Virus record (IMG/VR): IMGVR_UViG_3300047566_000138
Coordinates: 1 to 26,628 of that record
Origin: a virus
Length of the DNA stretch: 26,628 nt
Strand: one strand, 5' to 3'
The notes under the pieces were generated by a model, which was given only the letters and a program-made list of their open reading frames with translations, was not told the DNA's origin and ran no database searches. Made by a program: the position numbers and the translations under genes. Of this stretch, positions 15,445-22,798 are shown in pieces. Position 1 is the first letter of the stretch; each line of letters opens with the position of its first letter.

Positions 15445-15629
15445 TGTTCTGGACTTTATTGATGATGATCAGCGGGCAAATCATTACTATTGATTTCAAT
15501 ACTAAAGATAACTGTGAAGATGCAGCAAAGCAAATAAAAAGTGTGTATGGTATTCAAGCACATATATGCTTATATAAAGGAGAAGGTAATGGAAATTTTG
15601 GAGACACAATTCGTCCAAAGAAGTTTTGA
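15444..15629 (+). CDS. Small secreted or membrane protein, unknown
   Basis: A 61-residue protein starting at the ATG that overlaps the previous stop. M-F-W-T-L-L-M-M-I-S-G-Q-I-I-T-I is a short hydrophobic N-terminus, followed by N-C-E-D-A-A-K-Q-I-K-S-V-Y and a second Cys in H-I-C-L-Y, which could pair as a disulfide after export. No family is recognised. The next gene starts inside it in another frame. Confidence 0.5.
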   Translation: MFWTLLMMISGQIITIDFNTKDNCEDAAKQIKSVYGIQAHICLYKGEGNGNFGDTIRPKKF

Positions 15630-15771
15630 TGGACGGTGGGAAAAGATTGCACGCATTGTTGATAAAGATAATGCGTATACATACAAGAATGAAACAGGGA
15701 CAAGTGTTACTTTGATTCCTGAAAAGTGGTTAACAATTGCGGTATATGACTTTCTGATGGAGATTCAATAA
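15589..15771 (+). CDS. Small hypothetical protein
   Basis: A 60-residue protein starting at 15589 with AAAGGAGAAGG just upstream; the frame is open from 15541 but without a binding site there. It is mixed charged and hydrophobic, with R-W-E-K-I-A-R-I near the N-terminal third and W-L-T-I-A-V-Y-D-F near the end. No known family. Its stop overlaps the next start (TAATG). Confidence 0.55.
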   Translation: MEILETQFVQRSFDGRWEKIARIVDKDNAYTYKNETGTSVTLIPEKWLTIAVYDFLMEIQ

Positions 15772-16094
15772 TGGCTATGAACGTAAAACTAATTAGACTT
15801 CTAACAGGTGAAGAATTAATTGCAGAGATGATTACAGATAATGATGATGATAATCTTGTTGTTATTAAGAATCCTCTTCGTATCCTTGTAATTCCTGCAA
15901 AATCAACACCACAAAATCCGACAGTTGGCTTTGCACCATGGATGGAATTTTCAGAGGACAAGACGTTTGAGCTTGACAAATCTCATATTTTGTGTATAAT
16001 GAATCCTATGAGAGAATTTCTCAATCAATATAATTCCGCTTTTGGTGGTATCATTACACCAACAACATCAAGTATTATTTTACCAGGAACATAA
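15771..16094 (+). CDS. LSm-like small protein upstream of DNA polymerase
   Basis: A 107-residue protein. V-K-L-I-R-L-L-T-G-E-E-L-I-A-E (5-19) followed by V-V-I-K-N-P-L-R-I and V-G-F-A-P-W-M is a pattern I recall from a conserved protein of cyanophages and other marine T4-like phages annotated as Sm/LSm-like. That fold often binds RNA, but no activity is known here. It ends 2 bases before the polymerase start and is probably cotranscribed. ATG at 15777 is an alternative start. Confidence 0.6.
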   Translation: MAMNVKLIRLLTGEELIAEMITDNDDDNLVVIKNPLRILVIPAKSTPQNPTVGFAPWMEFSEDKTFELDKSHILCIMNPMREFLNQYNSAFGGIITPTTSSIILPGT

Positions 16095-16096
16095 AC

Positions 16097-17593
16097 ATGA
16101 TGCATACATTCTATACTAATGTGCAAGCTTATGGCAATCACATTATGTACAGAGGCATAGAAGACAATAAGAAGATTAAGTACAAATTAGAATACAGACC
16201 TACCCTTTACATTCCAACAAATAAACAATCCGAATATAAAACAGTCACTGGAGATTATGTGTCTCCTGTGACTCCTGGTTCTATGCGTGATTGTCGTGAA
16301 TTCATAAAAAAGTATGATGATGTAGAAAACTTCAAAATTTATGGTAATCAGCGTCACGAATATTCATATATCTATGAAACATCATCAAAAGAAATTTTGT
16401 GGGATCGTACATTAATCAATGTGTGCAACATTGATATTGAAGTTGGTTCAGAGAATGGTTTTCCTGAACCATCAACAGCATCAGAACCTATCACTGCTAT
16501 TACATATAAGATGAACGATAAGTTCATTGTGTATGGTTGTGGTGACTTTATTAACACAAGATCGGATGTTAAGTATATCAAGTGTTATGATGAAGTTGAT
16601 CTAATCAAAAGATTTATAACAGACTGGTCAACAGATTATCCAGATATTATCACCGGATGGAATGTCAAGTTCTTTGATATTCCATATCTAGTAAATCGTA
16701 TCAATAATGTTCTTGGCGAGTCTTTTTCCAAGAAACTTTCACCATGGAATATTTTGTCTGAAAGAAAAGTCTTTATCATGGGTCGTGATCAAATTACGTT
16801 CACGCCATTGGGCATTGCTGTTCTGGACTACATTGAGTTATATAAAAAGTATGTTCCTGGTGGTACATCACAGGAATCATATAAACTTGATGCTATCTGT
16901 CATAATGATCTTGGTGAGCGTAAGTTGTCATATGAAGAATATGGTAATCTTCATACGCTATACAAAGATAATTATCAGTTATTCATTGAGTACAACATTC
17001 GTGATGTTGAGCTAGTAGAAAAACTAGATGCCAAACACAAGGTTATTGATCTTGTGCTTACACTGGCATATGATAATAAGTGTAACTATGAAGATGTATT
17101 CACACAAGTAAGAATGTGGGATGTAATCATTACAAACAGATTGCTAGAAAACAACATCATAGTACCACCATCTAAGAATCACAAAAAGAACGAGAAGTAT
17201 ATTGGTGCATATGTCAAAGATCCGCTCCTTGGTATGCACAGATGGGTTGCATCCTTTGATTTGAACAGTTTGTACCCTCATCTTATAATTCAATATAATA
17301 TTTCTCCCGATACTATTATTGAACCAGAAAACTATACTAATGAACATAGAAAAATACTATCACAAAGAATAACAATTGATAGTATGTTGATTAAGAGTGT
17401 TGATACTTCTTTACTCAAAGATTGTACACTGACACCAAACGGTCAACTGTTTAGAACATCACAACAAGGTTTTCTACCTAAGATCATGGAAGAAATGTAT
17501 AATGATCGTTCTAAGTATAAGAAAGAAGCAATTAAAGCTAAGAAAGAATTAGAAGAAATCAATAATGAAATAGAAAAACGAAAGAAATCATGA
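16097..17593 (+). CDS. 43: DNA polymerase gp43, N-terminal piece (exonuclease and motif A)
   Basis: The first 498 residues of a T4-type family B replicative polymerase. It opens like T4 gp43 (F-Y-T-N-V-Q-A-Y-G-N). The proofreading exonuclease motifs are visible: D113-I-E115 (Exo I), G-W-N-V-K-F-F-D-I-P-Y (Exo II) and Y-N-I-R-D-V-E-L (Exo III). Polymerase motif A is S-F-D-L-N-S-L-Y-P-H with D388. The piece stops in a Lys/Glu-rich helix (E-I-E-K-R-K-K-S) in the fingers, before motif B. Motifs B and C are in a second piece at 18405-19503, with a Vsr-like endonuclease gene between. Neither piece can polymerise alone. Split gp43 genes are known in some Aeromonas T4-like phages, where two proteins associate. 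Confidence 0.93.
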   Translation: MMHTFYTNVQAYGNHIMYRGIEDNKKIKYKLEYRPTLYIPTNKQSEYKTVTGDYVSPVTPGSMRDCREFIKKYDDVENFKIYGNQRHEYSYIYETSSKEILWDRTLINVCNIDIEVGSENGFPEPSTASEPITAITYKMNDKFIVYGCGDFINTRSDVKYIKCYDEVDLIKRFITDWSTDYPDIITGWNVKFFDIPYLVNRINNVLGESFSKKLSPWNILSERKVFIMGRDQITFTPLGIAVLDYIELYKKYVPGGTSQESYKLDAICHNDLGERKLSYEEYGNLHTLYKDNYQLFIEYNIRDVELVEKLDAKHKVIDLVLTLAYDNKCNYEDVFTQVRMWDVIITNRLLENNIIVPPSKNHKKNEKYIGAYVKDPLLGMHRWVASFDLNSLYPHLIIQYNISPDTIIEPENYTNEHRKILSQRITIDSMLIKSVDTSLLKDCTLTPNGQLFRTSQQGFLPKIMEEMYNDRSKYKKEAIKAKKELEEINNEIEKRKKS

Positions 17594-17605
17594 AAACAAA
17601 GTTAT

Positions 17606-17613
17606 TATAAATA
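17606..17613 (+). promoter_or_regulatory. T4-type late promoter of the Vsr-like endonuclease gene
   Basis: Exact TATAAATA, 13 bases after the stop of the polymerase N-piece. The expected start near 17619 falls inside the 5' arm of the hairpin that hides the ribosome binding site. Confidence 0.72.
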
Positions 17614-17641
17614 CTTCTATAGTTCAATTATAGGAGTATTT
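17609..17641 (+). promoter_or_regulatory. Hairpin that hides the ribosome binding site of the Vsr-like endonuclease
   Basis: AAATACTTCTATA (17609-17621) pairs with TATAGGAGTATTT (17629-17641), 13 pairs including one T-G, around a 7-base loop. The ribosome binding site TAGGAG is wholly inside the 3' arm, and the TTG start follows 3 bases later. Read-through transcripts would form the full hairpin. Transcripts from the late promoter would lack most of the 5' arm. This is the arrangement described for T4 intron endonuclease genes. Confidence 0.72.
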
Positions 17642-17644
17642 GAT

Positions 17645-18433
17645 TTGTCAAATCAAAACACAAAAATAACAAAAGAGTTAGATTCAAGAATAACTGAAAT
17701 AAAAAGTTTATTACTCGAAGAATATTCTGTTTCTGAAATATCTAAAATAATAGGATTTGGATATGCTTCGGTTTATAATGCTATTCAAAGAAATGAGTTG
17801 TCCAGTTTAATTAGTGTTAAGAATAATGGAAAAAGTAAAACATCTAAAAAATACTACGAAGATAGAAATTTATTTGATAAATCAACATTATTGAGAGAAT
17901 ATGTAGACAATAAACTTAATTTATATGAAATTGCAGAAAAGTATAAAACATCAGCAGCAAATGTTCTACTTTATATGAGAAAGTATGATATTAAAACAAG
18001 AACAAAAAGCGAAGCAACAAAATTACTTTATGAAAAACATGGTGATATACTTAGAGAAAAACACAGACAAAACGCATACAACGGAATAACAGGAATTCAT
18101 CGTAAGGGATATAGTAGAACCGAAACATGGATAGAAAAATTTTTTGAGAAATATTGTATTGATAATAATATTAAATATGAAAAACAATATCAGATAAATT
18201 GCAAAGGACATAGATATGATTTTTTGATATATGATAATCTTTTAATAGAGTTAGATGGTAATTTTTGGCATAACACAGAAAAACAAAAAAAACTTGATGA
18301 AAGTCATAATTATCTTGCAAAAGAAAATGGTTATGATATAATAAGATTTACTGATTCAGAAATTAAAAAAACGAAAGGATCGTGTTTTGAAAAAATTAGA
18401 GAATATGACAATGGACGAACTAATTGCTTATAA
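17645..18433 (+). CDS. Vsr-like homing endonuclease inserted in the DNA polymerase gene
   Basis: A 262-residue protein starting at TTG 17645, 8 bases after GGAG. Two helix-turn-helix segments, about 26-52 (V-S-E-I-S-K-I-I-G-F-G-Y-A-S-V) and 86-113 (L-Y-E-I-A-E-K-Y-K-T-S-A-A), would read DNA. The nuclease part, 157-240, has E160, R-Y-D192-F-L-I, L-I-E202-L-D-G-N-F-W-H209 and G-Y-D-I-I-R-F. This is the Vsr / E-D-x-H-D type described as a homing endonuclease family in fractured phage genes (Dassa and colleagues 2009). The reading frame ends inside the start of the polymerase C-piece. It is probably expressed late. Confidence 0.85.
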   Translation: MSNQNTKITKELDSRITEIKSLLLEEYSVSEISKIIGFGYASVYNAIQRNELSSLISVKNNGKSKTSKKYYEDRNLFDKSTLLREYVDNKLNLYEIAEKYKTSAANVLLYMRKYDIKTRTKSEATKLLYEKHGDILREKHRQNAYNGITGIHRKGYSRTETWIEKFFEKYCIDNNIKYEKQYQINCKGHRYDFLIYDNLLIELDGNFWHNTEKQKKLDESHNYLAKENGYDIIRFTDSEIKKTKGSCFEKIREYDNGRTNCL

Positions 18434-19503
18434 ATCTGGAGTAGAAAAAACGATTGCAAGATATAATAATCTGCAATTAGCTAAAAAGGTGAGTCTTTAA
18501 CTCAGCATACGGTGCACTTGGTAATGAATACTTCCGGTTTTTTGATGTTCGTCAAGCATCTGCAATTACTACTGCTGGTCAATTATCCATTCGCTGGATT
18601 GAAAACAAACTTAATTCTTATCTAAATAAATTACTATCAACACAAGATAAGGATTATGTCATTGCATCAGATACGGACTCGATTTATCTATCTCTTGATG
18701 AATTGGTGCGCCAAACTATTGGAAAAACAATTGATGCTAGTGATTCTTCAAAAACGATCACATTCTTGGATAAGGTCTGTGAGAGTAAAATACAACCGTA
18801 TATTGATAAATGCTACAATGAACTTGCTAGATATACTAATGCCTACGCCCAAAAAATGATCATGAAGCGTGAAGCATTATGTGATAAAGGTATATGGACA
18901 GCCAAGAAACATTATGTATTGAATGTCTATAATAATGAAGGTATTGCATACAAGACTCCTCAAGTAAAAATTATGGGTCTTGATATGATTAAGTCTTCAA
19001 CACCATCTGCTTGTCGTGTAAAGTTGAAAGAAGCACTTGATGTTATTTTGAGCAAGTCCGAAACAGATATGATTGAATTTATTGAGAAGTTTAGAAAAGA
19101 GTTCAAGAAACTTCCTGTTGCAGATATTGCGTTTCCTCGTGGTGTAAATGGTGTTAACGAATACACAGACAAAGAAACATCATCTCCTAAGAAAGGTACA
19201 CCGATTCATGTCCGTGGTTCTATTATGTACAATAACAGTATCAAAAAGCATAAGTTGCATAAAAAATATCCAATGATTATGGAAGGTGAGAAGATCAAGT
19301 TTATCTATTTGAAAGAACCAAACACTATTCAAAGTAATATCATATCGTTTCATCAGATATTGCCCGTTGAGTTTGATCTGAATAAATATATTGATTATGA
19401 TATACAATTTAATAAATCATTTCTTGAACCACTTAAAACACTGTTAGACAGTATTGGATGGAAGACAGAACAAGTTAATACACTAGAGGCATTTTTCTCA
19501 TAG
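18405..19503 (+). CDS. 43: DNA polymerase gp43, C-terminal piece (motifs B and C), with +1 frameshift
   Basis: From ATG 18405 (or 18411) the frame reads M-T-M-D-E-L-I-A-Y-K...I-A-R-Y-N-N-L-Q-L-A-K-K-V-S-L and then meets TAA at 18498. One base further on, the frame from 18499 reads N-S-A-Y-G-A-L-G-N-E-Y-F-R, so joining at +1 restores motif B K-K-V-S-L-N-S-A-Y-G exactly. It goes on to motif C S-D-T-D-S-I-Y (about 18661-18681) and ends L-E-A-F-F-S, like the clamp-binding end of T4 gp43. The downstream frame has no start codon before the catalytic D-T-D-S, so it depends on the upstream one. The result is about 365 residues. The cause is a programmed shift, a mutation or a sequence error; see the separate entry. 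The 5' end overlaps the endonuclease gene by 29 bases. Confidence 0.85.
18487..18501 (+). promoter_or_regulatory. Candidate programmed +1 frameshift site (prfB-like)
   Basis: AGGTGA (18487-18492), a perfect match to the 16S rRNA anti-Shine-Dalgarno end, then GT, then CTT-TAA-C. The RF2 gene uses a Shine-Dalgarno-like element, 3 bases, then CTT-TGA-C. The two frames overlap only at 18493-18497, because the downstream frame has TGA at 18490-18492 and the upstream frame has TAA at 18498. The shift must therefore happen on CTT. Confidence 0.45.
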
Positions 19504-19512
19504 GAACATCAA

Positions 19513-19746
19513 ATGAACTCAGATTTGTTTTGTGAAGATTTCTTTACCACAGCTGACAAGAACACTATTAATCTTGTTCAGCAGATTGTGATGTGGAAAA
19601 GAAAAAATCTGATGTTATATCCAGATGATATTTTGAATATGTTGATAGATAATAATCTGATTACGATGGTTGAAGTAGAACAAATTATTGACATGACCAA
19701 TCAAAAATCACTTGACATTTCTCTTCCTACCAGATATATTAGTTAG
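19513..19746 (+). CDS. Small hypothetical protein downstream of DNA polymerase
   Basis: A 77-residue acidic, mostly helical protein, 9 bases after the polymerase stop with AGGA at 19503-19506. D-D-I-L-N-M-L-I-D-N-N-L-I-T-M-V-E-V-E-Q-I-I looks like two amphipathic helices. No family recognised. It is followed by the tRNA genes. Confidence 0.55.
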   Translation: MNSDLFCEDFFTTADKNTINLVQQIVMWKRKNLMLYPDDILNMLIDNNLITMVEVEQIIDMTNQKSLDISLPTRYIS

Positions 19747-19754
19747 TATGAATT

Positions 19755-19833
19755 GCCCACTTAGCCCAACCGGTCAGAGGCAAAGGACTTAAAATCCTTT
19801 CAGTGATGGGTTCGAATCCCTCAGTGGGTACCA
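19755..19833 (+). tRNA. tRNA-Leu (anticodon UAA), with an extra base in the T stem
   Basis: Acceptor GCCCACT pairs with AGTGGGT, followed by A and an encoded CCA. The D stem is GCC/GGC, and the anticodon stem AAGGA/TCCTT encloses CTTAAAA with anticodon TAA. The T loop TTCGAAT is canonical, but the 5' T stem reads GATGGG against CCCTC. Removing T19807 would give a perfect five-pair stem. The variable region is short for a leucine tRNA. It reads UUA, a favoured codon in an AT-rich phage. Confidence 0.8.
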
Positions 19834-19837
19834 ATAA

Positions 19838-19913
19838 AGGCACGTAGCTCAATGGTTAGAGCCACCCGCTCATAACGGGTTGGTTGGGGGTTCAAGTCCC
19901 TCCGTGCCTACCA
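19838..19913 (+). tRNA. tRNA with CAU anticodon, probably tRNA-Ile2, possibly Met
   Basis: Acceptor AGGCACG pairs perfectly with CGTGCCT, then A and encoded CCA. D stem GCTC/GAGC, anticodon stem ACCCG/CGGGT with loop CTCATAA, T stem GGGGG/CCCTC with loop TTCAAGT. The D-loop and the TTGG...TTCAAGTCC stretch resemble bacterial tRNA-Ile2 (CAU modified with lysidine to read AUA) more than elongator tRNA-Met. This is a judgement by eye. It lies 4 bases after tRNA-Leu. Confidence 0.85.
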
Positions 19914-19943
19914 ATCTTTTATATTCAACAAAACAAAGGAGTC

Positions 19944-20759
19944 ATGAGAAACACAATATTGGCCGTAATAGTATTCCTCACTGGAATATCATTATCGGTT
20001 GTTGCTGCTTTCTATTCTATAATAGGGCTGACAACAATTTTCGCTGGTGCCTTTTGGCCAGTCATTATTATGGGCACCGTTCTTGAAATTTCAAAACTTG
20101 TAAGTGTCTCTTGGTTACATCATAATTGGTCTGAAGCATCTAGATTCATTAAGTATTATATGCTCTCTGCTATTTTAATTCTCATGTTCATAACATCCAT
20201 GGGAATTTTTGGTTATTTGTCTAGAGCACATATTGAACAGCAAGTTAAATTGAATACAGGCGTTTCAGCGGAATTGCAACTTATCAATAATGAAATTAAA
20301 ATTAAAGAAGATGTCATCAAAGATATTGATTCACAGATAGCAGTGATTGATAAGTCTATCAATTCTATGATTGAAAAGGGTAAGTCAAAAGACTCTTTGT
20401 CGGCATCAGATAAACAGCGTAAAACAAGAGACACGCTTATAGCAAGAAAGAATGAAGAGGTACAAAAACTAAATGAAGTCAAAACAAAGAAAATAAAAAA
20501 TGAAGGAGAAGTTCGTAAGTTAGAAGCAGAAATTGGACCATTGAAATATGTTGCTGACTTCTTTTACGGTCAATCAGATGAAAAAACTGTTGACTTAGCA
20601 GTAACATATGTTATAATCATAATCATCTTTGTGTTTGATCCATTAGCAATTATGTTATTGCTAGCATTCAATCATACTATGAGAAAAAGAGAAGAAGAAT
20701 ATGATATTGAATTTATGGAATATAGTCCACGAAGAAGAAAACTTAGACGTTCTAAATAG
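19944..20759 (+). CDS. Membrane protein with long cytoplasmic coiled coil, unknown function
   Basis: A 271-residue protein starting at 19944 after AAAGGAG. Three hydrophobic segments occupy about residues 4-27, 28-52 and 71-93. A charged, heptad-like region, about 105-215, is rich in Lys, Glu, Ile and Asp, and a last membrane segment T-Y-V-I-I-I-I-I-F-V-F-D-P-L-A-I-M-L-L-L follows near 225-250, before a basic tail R-R-R-K-L-R-R. Similar membrane proteins lie near uvsX in marine T4-like phages, but no function is known. It could act at the host inner membrane, for instance in lysis timing or exclusion. That is speculation. Confidence 0.75.
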   Translation: MRNTILAVIVFLTGISLSVVAAFYSIIGLTTIFAGAFWPVIIMGTVLEISKLVSVSWLHHNWSEASRFIKYYMLSAILILMFITSMGIFGYLSRAHIEQQVKLNTGVSAELQLINNEIKIKEDVIKDIDSQIAVIDKSINSMIEKGKSKDSLSASDKQRKTRDTLIARKNEEVQKLNEVKTKKIKNEGEVRKLEAEIGPLKYVADFFYGQSDEKTVDLAVTYVIIIIIFVFDPLAIMLLLAFNHTMRKREEEYDIEFMEYSPRRRKLRRSK

Positions 20760-20762
20760 CAA

Positions 20763-20786
20763 TATAGAAACGAGATTGTTTCTATA
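20763..20786 (+). terminator. Perfect 9-pair hairpin before uvsX
   Basis: TATAGAAAC (20763-20771) pairs with GTTTCTATA (20778-20786) around the loop GAGATT. It is followed by AACAAAATAAGGAG rather than a U-run, so it may be a weak terminator or an mRNA processing or stability element just upstream of the uvsX ribosome binding site. Confidence 0.45.
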
Positions 20787-20806
20787 AACAAAATAAGGAG
20801 ATACTT

Positions 20807-21853
20807 ATGGAAGATTTATTTAATTCTCTTCTCAAAGAGACAGGAAACGAGTATGCTGCTATTGCCGAAGATGGAATTGAAGCAGGTGATATCACGGGCT
20901 TTATTAGCACTGGTAGCTATAGTCTTAATGCTCTATTGTCTGGCTCCATTTATGGTGGCATTGCTGCTAACAAAGTAACAGCATTTGCTGGTGAGCCATC
21001 AACCGGCAAAACATTCTATGCACTTAATATTGTAAATGAATTCCTCAAAGAAAATCCCAAAGGCTATGTATTCTATTTTGAATCAGAATCTGCAATTTCA
21101 AAGCAGATGCTGGTTGATCGTGGAGTAGATATCAAGCGTGTTGGTGTGCTTCCTGTGGCCACTGTTCAAGAGTTTAGAACACAAGCAGTAAAAATTCTTG
21201 ATAGATATATGGAACAAAAAGAAAGACTACCGATGCTTTTTGTCCTAGACTCTCTTGGTAATCTGTCAACAGACAAAGAAGTGTCTGATATGACGGAGGG
21301 TAAAGATACTCGTGATATGACTAGAGCACAATTGATTCGTGGTGCATTTCGTGTTCTTACTTTGAAGTTGGGTAAAGCAAAAGTAGCATTGATTGTAACA
21401 AATCATACTTACGATGTCACTGGTGCATATGTTCCTATTAAGAAGATGGGAGGAGGATCAGGACTGGAATATGCAGCATCAACAATTATCTTTCTTTCAA
21501 AGAAAAAAGACAAGATGCTTGATGATGATGATGGACGAACAGGTGCAGTTATTACTGCACACACAAAGAAAGCACGTCTAACAATTGAAGATAAAAAGGT
21601 TGAGACATGGTTAAACTATACTGATGGTCTTGATCCTTATTATGGTCTACTTGAAATTGCAGAAAGAAATAATATCATCAAAAAGGTCTCTACAAAATAT
21701 GAGTTTCCAAATGGTGATAAAGTTTTTGAGTCACAAGTCAAAAAGAATCCTGAAAAGTATTTTACTAAAGATATTCTGGATCAGATTGAAGAAAAATGTG
21801 CAGGAGATTTTTTGTATGGTAAAGCAAATGTAATTAAGGAGGAAGTATCATGA
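20807..21853 (+). CDS. uvsX: UvsX recombinase (RecA-like)
   Basis: A 348-residue RecA-family recombinase. G-S-Y-S-L-N-A-L-L-S-G precedes Walker A G-E-P-S-T-G-K-T (62-69). F-Y-F-E-S-E-S-A holds the catalytic Glu region, M-L-F-V-L-D-S-L-G-N-L (about 143-153) is Walker B, and K-M-G-G-G-S-G-L-E-Y-A-A-S is typical of phage UvsX. It coats single-stranded DNA and drives strand invasion for recombination-dependent replication with UvsY and gp41. AAGGAG lies at 20795-20800. The stop overlaps the next start (ATGA), and gp41 follows, so recombinase and helicase share an operon. Confidence 0.95.
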   Translation: MEDLFNSLLKETGNEYAAIAEDGIEAGDITGFISTGSYSLNALLSGSIYGGIAANKVTAFAGEPSTGKTFYALNIVNEFLKENPKGYVFYFESESAISKQMLVDRGVDIKRVGVLPVATVQEFRTQAVKILDRYMEQKERLPMLFVLDSLGNLSTDKEVSDMTEGKDTRDMTRAQLIRGAFRVLTLKLGKAKVALIVTNHTYDVTGAYVPIKKMGGGSGLEYAASTIIFLSKKKDKMLDDDDGRTGAVITAHTKKARLTIEDKKVETWLNYTDGLDPYYGLLEIAERNNIIKKVSTKYEFPNGDKVFESQVKKNPEKYFTKDILDQIEEKCAGDFLYGKANVIKEEVS

Positions 21854-22152
21854 TTCTTGGTGAAGATTATATGTTTATTGATAAGATCAAAGCAGATACC
21901 ACGCCGCTAAAACTCTTGACAGGACCATATAAAGATGTAGTATATAGATACATCAATATGTCTGTTAAGGAAAATACAGACGATACTGCTACATTGGTTT
22001 TTGATTATGAATTATTTGAAATGGGTAATCATACAGAAACAACTCTAAGAAAAGATGATAGATTCACAGAACATATTGGTTTGGTGCTGAATGCATTGAT
22101 TCTAGAGGCAGTAGAATATACTGAGAAAACACAAACAAGTAAAGTGACATAA
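21850..22152 (+). CDS. Conserved small protein between uvsX and gp41
   Basis: A 100-residue acidic protein, coupled to uvsX by ATGA with GGAGG at 21839-21843. F-I-D-K-I-K-A-D-T-T-P-L-K-L-L-T-G-P-Y-K and V-V-Y-R-Y-I recall hypothetical proteins at the same place in cyanophages. It is mixed alpha/beta with no catalytic motif visible. A link with recombination or helicase loading is suggested only by position. Confidence 0.65.
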   Translation: MILGEDYMFIDKIKADTTPLKLLTGPYKDVVYRYINMSVKENTDDTATLVFDYELFEMGNHTETTLRKDDRFTEHIGLVLNALILEAVEYTEKTQTSKVT

Positions 22153-22153
22153 T

Positions 22154-22798
22154 ATGGAAATTGATCAACTCATACTGAAAAATCTGATTAGAAATGAAGA
22201 ATACACACGTAAGGTTCTTCCGTTTCTAAAGGAAGAATACTTCCTGTCAGATGACAGTAAAGTGTTGTTTCAAACTGTCCATGAATTTATCATCAAATAT
22301 AATACACCGCCAACTTACGATGCCCTTTTAGTAGAAGTAAATACTAAACAAGGGCTTCGTGAGGAAACTGTCAAGAACATTAAACAAAATCTTGATACAT
22401 ATATGACCAGTCAAGAGGATACAAATCTTGACTGGTTAATCAATTCTACAGAACAGTTTTGTCAGGAAAAAGCAATATATAATGCTATCATGAAGTCTAT
22501 TGACATCATGAATAATACAAAAGCACAACAATCAAAAGGAAGCATACCACAGTTACTTTCTGATGCTTTATCTATATCTTTTGATCCAAATATTGGTCAT
22601 GATTATTTACAAGACTTTGATCAGAGATATGAATATTATCATCGTGTAGAAGAAAAGATTCCTTTTGATCTTGAATTCTTCAATAAGATTACAAAGAATG
22701 GATTGCCAAAGAAAACTTTGAATATTGCGCTTGCTGGGTGTGTACATCCAGAAACAAAAGTAAAAATTAGATTTAGGAAGAAGAATACTGATTCTTAG
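22154..22798 (+). CDS. 41: Replicative helicase gp41, N-terminal piece fused to a 19-residue split intein N-part
   Basis: Residues 1-195 match the N-terminal domain of T4 gp41: A-L-S-I-S-F-D near 142, I-G-H-D-Y, I-P-F-D-L...N-K-I-T-K-N-G and T-L-N-I-A-L-A-G, which is the first half of the ATP-binding P-loop. At residue 196 (TGT, 22739) the sequence changes to C-V-H-P-E-T-K-V-K-I-R-F and stops after 19 residues. A Cys followed by x-x-x-D/E-T-x-V/I is intein block A. The partner C-part and C-extein are at 23519-24682. Without splicing the helicase has no intact Walker A. An N-intein of 19 residues is far shorter than the canonical roughly 100 and resembles the atypical split inteins AceL-TerL and VidaL. 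The last 26 bases overlap the convergent HNH gene. Confidence 0.9.
   Translation: MEIDQLILKNLIRNEEYTRKVLPFLKEEYFLSDDSKVLFQTVHEFIIKYNTPPTYDALLVEVNTKQGLREETVKNIKQNLDTYMTSQEDTNLDWLINSTEQFCQEKAIYNAIMKSIDIMNNTKAQQSKGSIPQLLSDALSISFDPNIGHDYLQDFDQRYEYYHRVEEKIPFDLEFFNKITKNGLPKKTLNIALAGCVHPETKVKIRFRKKNTDS

Noticed and set aside
17500-17593. Split intein in the polymerase as in gp41
   Set aside because: The N-piece ends in a plain Lys/Glu-rich helix with no Cys or Ser block A, and the C-piece has no H-N splice end.
17594-18498. Group I intron interrupting the DNA polymerase gene
   Set aside because: The flanks show no recognisable group I core pairings, the N-piece has a stop right at the junction and the C-piece has its own start. 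A split gene with a free-standing endonuclease fits better.
22796-22798. Suppressed TAG extending the N-intein
   Set aside because: The bases after it belong to the antisense HNH gene and give no intein-like sequence. Atypical split inteins are known with N-parts of this size.
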